The notes below the pieces were generated by a model. It worked only from the letters and a program-made list of their open reading frames with translations. It was not told the origin of the DNA and searched no databases. Shown one piece after another: positions 42,648 through 50,401 of a DNA stretch of 64,000 bases (its first letter is position 1; each line of letters starts with the position of its first letter). The translations under genes and the position numbers were made by a program. The stretch comes from Insolitispirillum peregrinum (GTDB taxonomy: Bacteria; Pseudomonadota; Alphaproteobacteria; Rhodospirillales; Rhodospirillaceae). The DNA lies in contig NZ_FTOA01000010.1 in assembly GCF_900156605.1 (NCBI RefSeq), positions 1-64,000 of the forward strand, written 5' to 3'.

Positions 42648-43316
42648 TTATCCTCCGCACAGCGGCGTCAGGAAGGTCGCATCATCGGCCTCGCGCAGGG
42701 CGCGGGTCGGGCGTCCGTGGTCATCAAGCAGGCCAAAGCGGTGCAGGTGAGTGACGATTTTCACGAAATGCGCCTTGTTCTGGGTATTGGCGCCGCCTTC
42801 CAGCCAGTTCTGCTCCAGAAAGGCCAGAATGGCGGGCTGGTTGACCTCGGCTTCCCACAGGATGCCCTGCAACGAGGCCAGCGCCTCTTCCATTTCGCGC
42901 TCGACGCCGTGAACGGTCATCGCCTGATCGGCCTCGCTGCGGCAGCCGGTTTCCGGCCCGGCCCCCAGCCCGAAATCCAGCGCCGTCCGCCGTTCCGGGG
43001 CGCAGACCTGCAAATGGCCGATTTCGTGGATGATCACCGATGGCTCCATCTGGACCGCCACCGCCTGACCGTCCCACGTATAGCCGCTGGTCGGCGGCTG
43101 TTCCAGAACGCCCATCCCAAAAGTGCGGATCAGCGCCACCGCTTCGGCCTGATGGCGGGGGTTCTGCGACAGCTCCAGCGTTTCATCCTCGACATGGGCG
43201 AGGGTGGCGGCAATCCGGCGAAAGGCTTTTTGCGCCAGCGGCTGGTCGTCAAGGCACAGGTCGAACTGCTCCAGCGCGGTTGGCAGGTCGGGCAGGGCAA
43301 TCGGGGTCAGGATCAT
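42648..43316 (-). CDS. HEXXH-motif protein resembling elongation factor P hydroxylase (EpmC)
   Basis: A 222-residue protein without signal peptide. Its central segment, VIIHEIGHLQVCAPERRTALDFGLGAGPETG, parallels the [30 protein letters not shown] stretch of EpmC/YfcM as I recall it. Both share the HE-I-x-H metal site, a pair of Arg and a DFG. Later parts (HGVEREMEEALASLQGILWEAEV) also fit that layout. EpmC hydroxylates the beta-lysyl residue on EF-P. No EF-P, EpmA or EpmB gene is in the window. It could instead be a small metallopeptidase. It lies 22 bases upstream of the LysR gene, on the same strand. Confidence 0.55.
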   Translation of the reverse strand: MILTPIALPDLPTALEQFDLCLDDQPLAQKAFRRIAATLAHVEDETLELSQNPRHQAEAVALIRTFGMGVLEQPPTSGYTWDGQAVAVQMEPSVIIHEIGHLQVCAPERRTALDFGLGAGPETGCRSEADQAMTVHGVEREMEEALASLQGILWEAEVNQPAILAFLEQNWLEGGANTQNKAHFVKIVTHLHRFGLLDDHGRPTRALREADDATFLTPLCGG

Positions 43317-43394
43317 CGGGCATCCATACGGGCTGTCAGGGTATTCACCGCGCAGGAGCTACACCAGTTGCGCCCGGAAGGCAACCGGTGCTGA

Positions 43395-44729
43395 TCATTC
43401 TGCCGGGGCTCCTTCGGCGGTGGGGTCGATCTCTTCCAGCGCGTCGTCTTCGTCGGGGGTGTCTTCGGCGGCGGAGACCAGCGCGGTGACCACGCAGTTC
43501 AGGAACACGTTGGCAAAGGTGCGCAGCGGGGTCATGATCGGCTCAACGGCGATGAACAGCGGCAGAACCCCGTCCAGCGGCATGTTCAGCGGCCCCAGCA
43601 CGATCCCCAGCATCGCCAGCGTCACCGCCCCCGAGGCTCCGGCGGTGGCGATCCCGGCCAGAATGCAGCCGACCACGATGAACACCATCTGGATCAGCGA
43701 GACGTCGACCTGATACAGCTGGGCGATGAACAGGGTGGCAACGGCGAAATACACCACGTTGCCATAGCGGCAGATGCCGATGCCCAGCGGCACCAGCAGC
43801 CCGACATCGCGTTCGTTCAGGCGATAGCCTTCGTGCAGGGCGGTGATGCACGACGGCACACAGGCCATGCTGTTGCCGGTGGCAATCGACAGGATCAGCG
43901 GTTGGCGCAGTTCTGACAGGATGGTCCCCAGCGGGCATTTCAGGCGGTGCCACAAGATCAGCACCCCGATGACGAACATCAGGACATAACAGGCGCCCAC
44001 CACCCCGACAAAGCCCATCATCATCAGGATGATGTCGGCCCCGGCGCTGGCAATCTGGACGGCAACCATTGCACACAGGCCGAGGGGCAGGATGTACATC
44101 ATCCAGTGCACCAGCCGGTCAAGGGCACGATAGGCCGATTCCAGCGCATGGAACATCGAGCCGGAGGTTTCTCGCGGCACCGAGCCCAGCGCGATGCCGA
44201 ACATCATCGAAAACACCAGCACCTGCAAGGTCGCGCCGCTGGCCATCGCCTGAAAGACGTTGGCCGGGACCATTTGCAGCAGGAACGGCAGGAAGCCACT
44301 TTCCTTCGGCGGCGCAGGCGGGGCATTCAGCGCCATTTCCAGATCGGGAGAATAACCGCCCTGCTGGACGATCGACCCCAGCAGGCGCAGGTCTTCGGCC
44401 CCGACATTGCCGGGTTCACCGATCACCGCCACGATCAGGCCGATGATCCCGGAAATGGTAAAGGTGGCGAGAAAGGCGAACAGCAGGCGGAACAGATAGG
44501 CTCCACTGGCCCCCGATGACATCAGTTTGCCCATGTTGAGGGCGATGGCCGAAATCAGGATCGGCACCACTGTCATCTTGAGAAAGGTCAGATAGATGTC
44601 ACCGAACGGCGCAATGGTGTGTGCCAGCGGTTTGTCATGCAGGCCGATCAGCACGCCACACCCTGCGCCGATGACGATCAGCCAGGGACTGAGCAGGATA
44701 CGCTGCACTATTGTTTTTTGCGCCGCCAT
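43395..44729 (-). CDS. Cation:dicarboxylate (DAACS-family) symporter
   Basis: A 444-residue inner-membrane protein of the GltP/DctA fold. It has the first-helix pattern WLIVIGAGCGVLIGL, TFLKMTVVPILISAIALNMGKL, the re-entrant loop IATGNSMACVPSCITALHE (a departure from the usual Ser-rich STSSSAATLP) and VFIVVGCILAGIATAGASGAVTLAML. The start is the ATG at 44729, with AAAGGAGA upstream; the frame is open to 44762. DAACS proteins take up C4-dicarboxylates, glutamate or other acids with sodium or protons. It follows a periplasmic binding protein gene by 57 bases, an unusual pairing for a secondary transporter. Confidence 0.82.
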   Translation of the reverse strand: MAAQKTIVQRILLSPWLIVIGAGCGVLIGLHDKPLAHTIAPFGDIYLTFLKMTVVPILISAIALNMGKLMSSGASGAYLFRLLFAFLATFTISGIIGLIVAVIGEPGNVGAEDLRLLGSIVQQGGYSPDLEMALNAPPAPPKESGFLPFLLQMVPANVFQAMASGATLQVLVFSMMFGIALGSVPRETSGSMFHALESAYRALDRLVHWMMYILPLGLCAMVAVQIASAGADIILMMMGFVGVVGACYVLMFVIGVLILWHRLKCPLGTILSELRQPLILSIATGNSMACVPSCITALHEGYRLNERDVGLLVPLGIGICRYGNVVYFAVATLFIAQLYQVDVSLIQMVFIVVGCILAGIATAGASGAVTLAMLGIVLGPLNMPLDGVLPLFIAVEPIMTPLRTFANVFLNCVVTALVSAAEDTPDEDDALEEIDPTAEGAPAE

Positions 44730-44786
44730 GGCGACTCTCCTTTGTTCGTGTACAGCGGGCATCGGCCCTTCGGCCTGATCATCCCG

Positions 44787-45689
44787 TCAGAATGCCCCGT
44801 CCATCAGGGGCAACCGGCCATCAAGAATCTGGTCAACCGACAGGGTGATTGCCAGATCATCCAGATGCAGGTTCAACAGGGTCAGCAGGGTGGTGTCATC
44901 CGGGTTCACCGCAATGGCGATCGGGTCAACCGTGTCGGTCAACACCACCGTGCGCAGCATGAACAGGATTTCCGGCTGGGCCTTGATGATTTTCTTGATT
45001 TCGACTTCATCGCGGAAGGCGGCGGTGACATCGCCCTTGGTCACCGCCTGCACCAGACTGGGCCAGTCGGGGTAGCCGACGATCTCTGCATGGGGGAATT
45101 TCTGGTGGGCAAACTGTTCATAGGATGATCCGGCCAGCACGCCGACCCGACCATTCAGGTTGCGGATGGCCTGTTCCGGTTCGCCGCCATTGCTGATCTG
45201 CGCCAGTTGCAGGCGGTTGACCAGTAGGGCCTGACGGAGTTTCAGATAGGGCTTGGTATAGGCAACGCGCATCGCGCGGGGAAAGGTGCGGCTGATTTTG
45301 GAAATGGCGATATCGGCTTCGCCACGGGCCACCATGTCCACCACCGCATCAAAGGTGGCTCCGGTGCGGATGAACACCGGGCGCACCCCCAGACGGCGGG
45401 CAAAGCTGCGGACGATCTCGACATCAAAGCCGCTCATCTGCCCGCGGGCGTCCATGCTGTAAAACGGCGGATTGTCACGCTGGTACATCGACACCAGCAG
45501 GGTGCCGCGTTCCTTGACCCGCTGAATGTCCAGCGCCAGCGGCATCTCGCCATCGGCCCGGACCGGGGATGCTCCCAGCAGGACAGCGGCCAGGAACACC
45601 TGTACGAACAGCAACGCAATGCCCATGCGGCTCGGGCCTGATCCTGATCGGTGTCGTTGGTGACGTTTCAAACACGCCAACAGCCCCAT
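44787..45689 (-). CDS. Periplasmic solute-binding protein, family 3
   Basis: A 300-residue protein. The ATG at 45689 has GGGGGAA about eight bases upstream; the N-terminal region is long and basic (KRHQRHRSGSGPSR) before the hydrophobic core MGIALLFVQVFLAAVLLGASPVRA, cleaved about at VRA-DG. The mature part is RGTLLVSMYQRDNPPFYSMDARGQMSGFDVEIVRSFARRLGV, GEADIAISKISRTFPRAMRVAYTKPYLKL, a family 3 binding protein fold. No ABC permease or ATPase is nearby; the next gene is a DAACS symporter. A palindrome at 45761-45770 may be an operator for both. Confidence 0.82.
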   Translation of the reverse strand: MGLLACLKRHQRHRSGSGPSRMGIALLFVQVFLAAVLLGASPVRADGEMPLALDIQRVKERGTLLVSMYQRDNPPFYSMDARGQMSGFDVEIVRSFARRLGVRPVFIRTGATFDAVVDMVARGEADIAISKISRTFPRAMRVAYTKPYLKLRQALLVNRLQLAQISNGGEPEQAIRNLNGRVGVLAGSSYEQFAHQKFPHAEIVGYPDWPSLVQAVTKGDVTAAFRDEVEIKKIIKAQPEILFMLRTVVLTDTVDPIAIAVNPDDTTLLTLLNLHLDDLAITLSVDQILDGRLPLMDGAF

Positions 45690-45760
45690 AACGCAGTTCC
45701 CCCAGCCGTGATGCCTGAGTCATGGCGCCTTTTCAGAGTGATGGGCACCTTACGCTCGCG

Positions 45761-45770
45761 ATGGTACCAT
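45761..45770. promoter_or_regulatory. ATGGTACCAT palindrome upstream of the binding-protein gene
   Basis: A perfect 10-bp palindrome 72 bases before the start codon. Its TGGTACCA core resembles operators of GntR-type regulators, but the regulator is not identified. Confidence 0.35.
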
Positions 45771-45823
45771 ACGTGTTACGATAGAGCCATGACCGGGAAA
45801 AAGACGTTAACGGTTTGACATAA

Positions 45824-46005
45824 CCGGAGCGCGCTGGGCGCTCCGGTCGTTTTGTGCGTAGCCCTCAGGCGGCGGGCGCAGGCTCCGCCTGCTGGCCTTG
45901 CGCCCGCATGGGCGGGCGGGCCCTCAATGGGCCAGCCGGAGCGCGCAGGGCGCTCCGGTTATGTTGTGCGTAGCCCTCAGATAGTGGGCGCAGGCTCTGC
46001 CTGAG
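45824..46005 (+). repeat. Two direct repeats of about 70 bp, 112 bases apart
   Basis: Units start at 45824 and 45936. Each begins CCGGAGCGCGC, folds as CCGGAGCGC/GCGCTCCGG, and continues TGTGCGTAGCCCTCAG and GGGCGCAGGCTC. The second lies next to the stop of the amidotransferase gene. Together with the 130 bases before them, they fill the 320-base gap; I see no gene in it. Confidence 0.75.
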
Positions 46006-46009
46006 GGTT

Positions 46010-46750
46010 TTACGCCTGGCGCAAAAAGCCGACAATCCACCCGGCCACCCGTTGTTGTTCCGGCTGAAGATCCCCGCGCGCCACCGCCTGTTCGGCAGCG
46101 GACGCCTGTTCAGCCGGGATGGCACTCCCCGAAAGCACATGGATCAGGTCGCGTTCATAGGCCGGGGTGAATTCCGGGTGGGCCTGAAAGCTGAGGGCGA
46201 TATCCCGCGTGCCGTCTGCCGACGGATAACAGAGGGCGGCATGGGGGCAGAAGTCCGACGAGGCCAGCACCTGCGCTGACGGCGGCAGCTCCTGCACCTG
46301 ATCCTGATGCATGGCATTCAGGCGGAAGTCGGTCGGGGGGGCGGCTTCGCCCATCCACGGGCGGGGATCATCGACCTGATACTGGTGGACGGCAATGCCC
46401 CAGCCTTTTTCCGACTTGCGCACCTTGCCCCCCAGAGCTTCGGCCAGAATCTGGTGACCAAAGCAGATCCCCACCACCGGCCGTTCGGCGGCCACCGCCT
46501 GCCGCAAAAACTCCTGCAGGCGCAGCATCCACGGCAGGCCCTCATAGACCCCATGGCGCGAGCCGGTGATCAGCCAGCCGTCGCAGGCATCGACCGAGGC
46601 CGGGAACTGGTCATCAAGGACGGCAAACACCTCAAAGGTGATCTCGGGGGCCTGTTCGGCGAACAGACGGCGGAACATGTCGATGTACGAGCCGTGCGCG
46701 GCATGCAGTGCCTCGCGGCTGCGTCCGGTTTCGAGAATGCCGATCCGCAT
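46010..46750 (-). CDS. Class I glutamine amidotransferase-like protein
   Basis: A 246-residue protein of the GATase1 fold. The nucleophile is Cys96 in PVVGICFGHQILAEALGG; the His-Glu pair is His191 and Glu193 in FQAHPEFTP; the oxyanion region ITGSRHGVYE is also present. Homologues include GMP synthase-like amidotransferases and gamma-glutamyl hydrolases such as PuuD. It starts three bases after the stop of the FAD oxidase gene, so the two form one unit. Beside a PuuB-like oxidase, hydrolysis of a gamma-glutamyl compound is a reasonable guess but not shown. Confidence 0.82.
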   Translation of the reverse strand: MRIGILETGRSREALHAAHGSYIDMFRRLFAEQAPEITFEVFAVLDDQFPASVDACDGWLITGSRHGVYEGLPWMLRLQEFLRQAVAAERPVVGICFGHQILAEALGGKVRKSEKGWGIAVHQYQVDDPRPWMGEAAPPTDFRLNAMHQDQVQELPPSAQVLASSDFCPHAALCYPSADGTRDIALSFQAHPEFTPAYERDLIHVLSGSAIPAEQASAAEQAVARGDLQPEQQRVAGWIVGFLRQA

Positions 46751-46753
46751 TGC

Positions 46754-48058
46754 TTACACTCCCAGTTTGTCCCGCAGGCCATACCACCACGCGCCCAGCG
46801 CGGTCAGCGGCACGCGCAGCGCCCGGCCACCGGGGAAGGGATAATAGGGCAGATTGGCAAAAGCATCAAAGCGGGTGGCATCCCCACAAATGGCTTCCGC
46901 AATCAGGCGACCGGCCAGATGGGTGCAGGTGACGCCGTGGCCGCTGTAGCCGTGGGCAAAATAGACGTTGCCCGGCAGGCGGCCAAAGTGCGGGATGCGG
47001 GTCATGGTCAGGGCAAAGTTGCCGCTCCACGCAAAATCCAGCCGCACGCCCTTCAGGCGCGGGAACACCTTTTCCAGATGCGGGCGCAGCCACGCCTGAA
47101 TGTCCGCCGGTTCGGCCCCGCCATAGACGATGCCGCCGCCAAACAGCAGGCGGTGGTCTTCGGTCGGGCGGAAGTAATCCAGCACATAGTTGGCATCTTC
47201 GACGGCGGTCATGGTCGGGAACAGCTCGTTGATCACCGCTTCGCCCAGCACTTCGGTGGTCACCACCTGCGTGCTGACCGGCATGATCTTGGCGGTCAGT
47301 TCCGGTACCGCATCGCCCAGATAGGCATTGCCGCAGGTGACGGCATAGCGGGCTGACACCTGACCTTCCGGGGTGTGGATCACCGGCGTCGGGCCGCTGC
47401 GGTCAATGCGCAGGACGCGGGTCTGTTCGTAAATCACTCCGTCCAGACTTTCCAGCGCTGCTGCTTCGCCCAGCGCCAGATTCAGCGGGTGCATGTGGCC
47501 GCCGCGATGGTCGATCATGCCACCGACATAGACATCGCTGCCGACATGCCGCCGCAGGCCGTCACGGTCGAGGACTTCCAGACCATCGTGGCCATGGCGC
47601 AGCCAGTTTTCGCGCATCCCGCTCAGTTCGCGCATCTGCTTCTGGCTATAGGCGGCAAAGACGTTGGTCGGGCGGTAGGCACAGGCGATACCGTATTTGG
47701 CGATCCGCTCGCGGATGATGTCGCCGCCTTCCAGCGACATTTTGCCCAGTGTGCGGGCGGCCTCGAGGCCATAGCGGTGCTCGATCACCTCCAGATCACG
47801 GCTATAGCCATTGACGATCTGCCCGCCGTTGCGGCCCGAAGCGCCCCAGCCGATGCGGGCGGCTTCGAGCAGGACCACTTTAAAGCCGCGTTCGGCCAGA
47901 TGCAGCGCCGCCGACAGCCCGGTGAAGCCACCGCCAATCACGCAGATATCGCTTTCCACCGGCCCCTTCAGCGATGGCCGTTCCGGCGTCGGGTTGGCCG
48001 TCGCGGCATAGTAGGTCTGCGGCAGTTCACCCTGAGGGATGGAAGACGGATGCGCCAT
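46754..48058 (-). CDS. FAD-dependent oxidoreductase (gamma-glutamylputrescine oxidase-like), second copy
   Basis: A 434-residue protein with the FAD motif SDICVIGGGFTGLSAALHLAERGFKVVLLEA and the family mark WGASGRNGGQIVNGYSRDLEVIEHRYG. It ends with GHGVTCTHLAGRLIAEAI. The ATG at 48058 has AAGAGG seven bases upstream; the longer frame to 48202 runs through the operator region and is rejected. It belongs to the same DAO/PuuB-type group as the protein at 28066-29337 but is clearly diverged. With the amidotransferase it forms a two-gene unit divergent from a GntR regulator. Confidence 0.87.
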   Translation of the reverse strand: MAHPSSIPQGELPQTYYAATANPTPERPSLKGPVESDICVIGGGFTGLSAALHLAERGFKVVLLEAARIGWGASGRNGGQIVNGYSRDLEVIEHRYGLEAARTLGKMSLEGGDIIRERIAKYGIACAYRPTNVFAAYSQKQMRELSGMRENWLRHGHDGLEVLDRDGLRRHVGSDVYVGGMIDHRGGHMHPLNLALGEAAALESLDGVIYEQTRVLRIDRSGPTPVIHTPEGQVSARYAVTCGNAYLGDAVPELTAKIMPVSTQVVTTEVLGEAVINELFPTMTAVEDANYVLDYFRPTEDHRLLFGGGIVYGGAEPADIQAWLRPHLEKVFPRLKGVRLDFAWSGNFALTMTRIPHFGRLPGNVYFAHGYSGHGVTCTHLAGRLIAEAICGDATRFDAFANLPYYPFPGGRALRVPLTALGAWWYGLRDKLGV

Positions 48059-48102
48059 GCTGGGGCCTCTTGGATTGTGGGACGCCGGAAATGTGGCGTG
48101 TT

Positions 48103-48152
48103 CTGTGATCACAGCAAAGGATGGCGGCGGCGTCAAATAAAATGTGATCACT
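48103..48152. promoter_or_regulatory. Two GTGATCAC operator-like sites between the FAD oxidase and GntR genes
   Basis: CTGTGATCACAG (48103-48114) is a perfect 12-bp palindrome; a second GTGATCAC core lies at 48144-48151 followed by TTTTTT. The centres are 39 bases apart. Position between divergent genes fits autoregulation by the GntR protein at 48251. Confidence 0.6.
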
Positions 48153-48250
48153 TTTTTCGCAATGCAGCCATTCGGCTTCCGGTTGACGCGGTGCAGCGAC
48201 AAGGGTAAAGGCCACTGAGATCAGAGGTGTTGGCAAACAGGCAGAATTCC

Positions 48251-48970
48251 ATGGCAAAGTCCGCAGCCCTAAATATTCCCCTGCCGGCGCGCGGCGAACG
48301 GGAAACCGTCAACCAGTGGGTCTATCGGGTCCTGCGCGAAGCGGTGATGATTGGCCGCATCCCGCCGGGGCGGCCTTTGACCATCCGCGAGATCGCGGCG
48401 GCGCTGGATGTCAGCACCATGCCGGTGCGCGAAGCCCTGCGCCGTCTGGCCAGTGAACAGGCGCTGGAAGTGCGCGACAACCGCCGGGTTCTGGTACCGC
48501 ACATGACGGCGGCCCGTTTTCAGGAGCTGTGCGAGCTGCGCATTGCCATCGAGTCCCATGCTGCCGAGCGGGCTTTGCCGTGGCTGACCGAAGCCACCCT
48601 TGAGCAACTGGCCGAGGTGGATCGGGGCATTGATGCCGCCAACACCGCCGGGGATGTCGAACAGGCGACCATCCTCAATCAGCAGTTCCACCGCATCATC
48701 TATACCGCCAACCCGCACCAGACGGCGATGCCGCTGGTGGAAAGCCTGTGGCTGCAACTGGGGCCGTTTGTCCGGCTGGCGCTGTCGCGTCTCAGCGACC
48801 ATTACACCGTTGACCGCCACGCCGAGGCGCTGACCGCCATCCGTCGCCGCGATGCGATGGCCTTGCGGGTGGCGATCGGGGCCGATATCCGCGATGGCAT
48901 CACCCACGCCGGTACCGCCGAGCTGCTGAACGCCTATATCGGCAGCGCCGGGGAATCCAGCGGGCCATAA
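48251..48970 (+). CDS. GntR-family regulator with FCD effector domain
   Basis: A 239-residue protein. The N-terminal winged helix reads TVNQWVYRVLREAVMIGRIPPGRPLTIREIAAALDVSTMPVREALRRLASEQALEV; the C-terminal FCD helical domain has ELCELRIAIESHAAERAL, and His residues at NQQFHRIIYTA and HAEALTAI positions that usually bind a metal. It is divergent from the amidotransferase/FAD oxidase unit and probably controls it through the GTGATCAC sites. Its 3' end overlaps the 3' end of livF, on the other strand, by 37 bases. Confidence 0.9.
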   Translation: MAKSAALNIPLPARGERETVNQWVYRVLREAVMIGRIPPGRPLTIREIAAALDVSTMPVREALRRLASEQALEVRDNRRVLVPHMTAARFQELCELRIAIESHAAERALPWLTEATLEQLAEVDRGIDAANTAGDVEQATILNQQFHRIIYTANPHQTAMPLVESLWLQLGPFVRLALSRLSDHYTVDRHAEALTAIRRRDAMALRVAIGADIRDGITHAGTAELLNAYIGSAGESSGP

Positions 48971-49620
48971 TCGATCAGGCTGCCACGGTCGAGCGCATAG
49001 GCCCGGTTGCACACCAGCCGGGCGGTCAGGACGTTTTGCTCCGACACGATCAGCGTCAGGCCTTCGGCCCGCATCGCCCGCAGGGCGTCGAGCATCTGTT
49101 CGACGATGCGCGGGGCCAGTCCTTCGGATGGCTCATCCAGCAGCACCAGCGACGGATTGCCCATCAGGGTGCGGGCGATGGCCAGCATTTGCTGTTCTCC
49201 GCCCGACAGCGCTCCGCCGGGACGGTGGCGGTGTTCGGCCAGATTGGGGAACAGGGCAAACAGGCGCTCTTCCGTCCACGGGCGCAGGCCGTCGCGGGCG
49301 GGCTGTTTACCGACCGTCAGGTTTTCCTGCACCGACAATTCGCTGAAAATCCGGCGGTTTTCCGGCACCCAGCCCAGACCCAGCCGGGCGATGAGATGCG
49401 GCGGCAGTCCGTTCAAGGGCCGCCCGTCAAACCGGATATCACCCCGCACACGGCCCGTCTGGCGGCTGATCTGACCGGCAAGGGCCATCATGGTCGAGCT
49501 TTTGCCCGCGCCATTGCGGCCAATCAGCGCCACGGCGTCGCCTTTGGCAACCTCAAGGTGGATATCGTGCAGGATGTGGGCCTGACCGTACCACAGGTTC
49601 AGGTGCTTAACGCTCAGCAT
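48934..49620 (-). CDS. livF: Branched-chain amino-acid type ABC transporter ATPase, LivF-like
   Basis: A 228-residue ATPase from the ATG at 49620, where homologues start (MLSVKHLNLWYGQAHILHDI); the frame is open to 49668. Walker A is GRNGAGKSS, the signature is LSGGEQQMLAIARTL and Walker B is LVLLDEPSEGLAP, which is the LivF form. Start overlaps livG by 14 bases. The gene ends inside the tail of the convergent GntR gene. Confidence 0.88.
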   Translation of the reverse strand: MLSVKHLNLWYGQAHILHDIHLEVAKGDAVALIGRNGAGKSSTMMALAGQISRQTGRVRGDIRFDGRPLNGLPPHLIARLGLGWVPENRRIFSELSVQENLTVGKQPARDGLRPWTEERLFALFPNLAEHRHRPGGALSGGEQQMLAIARTLMGNPSLVLLDEPSEGLAPRIVEQMLDALRAMRAEGLTLIVSEQNVLTARLVCNRAYALDRGSLIDYGPLDSPALPI

Positions 49621-50401
49621 CGGGGGCCTGCTTTCGATAGGTCGCGCCGCGCCCGAGATAGACATCACGGACCTGTTCGTTCTGTTGGACCTCGTCGGGG
49701 GTGCCGTCTGCCAGCAGGGTTCCGCGATTGATCACCGCCACCCGGTCGGCGTGGCGAAACACCACATCCATGTCATGTTCTGTGAACACCACGGTGATGG
49801 TGCGCTGGCGGGCGAGGGTGACGGTCAGTTCCATCACGCTTTCCCGTTCGGCAAGCGCCATCCCGGCGGTGGGTTCGTCCATCAACAGCACATGCGGATC
49901 ATTGACCAGCGCCAGCGCCAGTTCCAGCCGCTTGACATCGCCATAGGCCAGAGTGGCGCAGGGCAGCGGACCCAGCGGGCCGAGGCCGACCAGATCAAGC
50001 AGGGCCATCGCCTGATCGCGGTACAGCGCCCCGGCCCACGGCCACAGGGCGCGATAGCGGTTATGGGCTGAAATCAGCCCCATCTGAATGTTTTCCAGCA
50101 CGGTCATCGAGCCAAAGGTGGCGGCAACCTGAAAGGTCCGTCCGACCCCCATCCGCCAGATGCGGCGCGGTGGCAGCCCCGCGAGCGATTGGCCGTTCAG
50201 CAGGACATCGCCACTGTCCGGCGACAGGTGGCCGGTCAACAGGTTGAAGGTGGTGCTCTTTCCGGCTCCGTTGGGTCCGATCAGGGCGAGGATCTGCCCG
50301 CGTGGCACCGACAGCGACAGACCAGCCACCGCCACCACACCGCCATAGCTTTTGCGCAGGGCGCGGGCTTCGAGCACCGGAGGCAGCAGGGAACAGCTCA
50401 T
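49607..50401 (-). CDS. livG: Branched-chain amino-acid type ABC transporter ATPase, LivG-like
   Basis: A 264-residue ATPase with Walker A GPNGAGKSTTFNLLTG, the LivG-specific VGRTFQVAATFGSMTVLENIQMG, and DEPTAGMALAERESVMEL in Walker B. The signature sequence is altered (CATLAYGDVKRLELALAL instead of LSYGxQRxLEIAxAL), which is common for LivG. It starts on the four-base overlap with the permease stop. Confidence 0.9.
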   Translation of the reverse strand: MSCSLLPPVLEARALRKSYGGVVAVAGLSLSVPRGQILALIGPNGAGKSTTFNLLTGHLSPDSGDVLLNGQSLAGLPPRRIWRMGVGRTFQVAATFGSMTVLENIQMGLISAHNRYRALWPWAGALYRDQAMALLDLVGLGPLGPLPCATLAYGDVKRLELALALVNDPHVLLMDEPTAGMALAERESVMELTVTLARQRTITVVFTEHDMDVVFRHADRVAVINRGTLLADGTPDEVQQNEQVRDVYLGRGATYRKQAPDAER

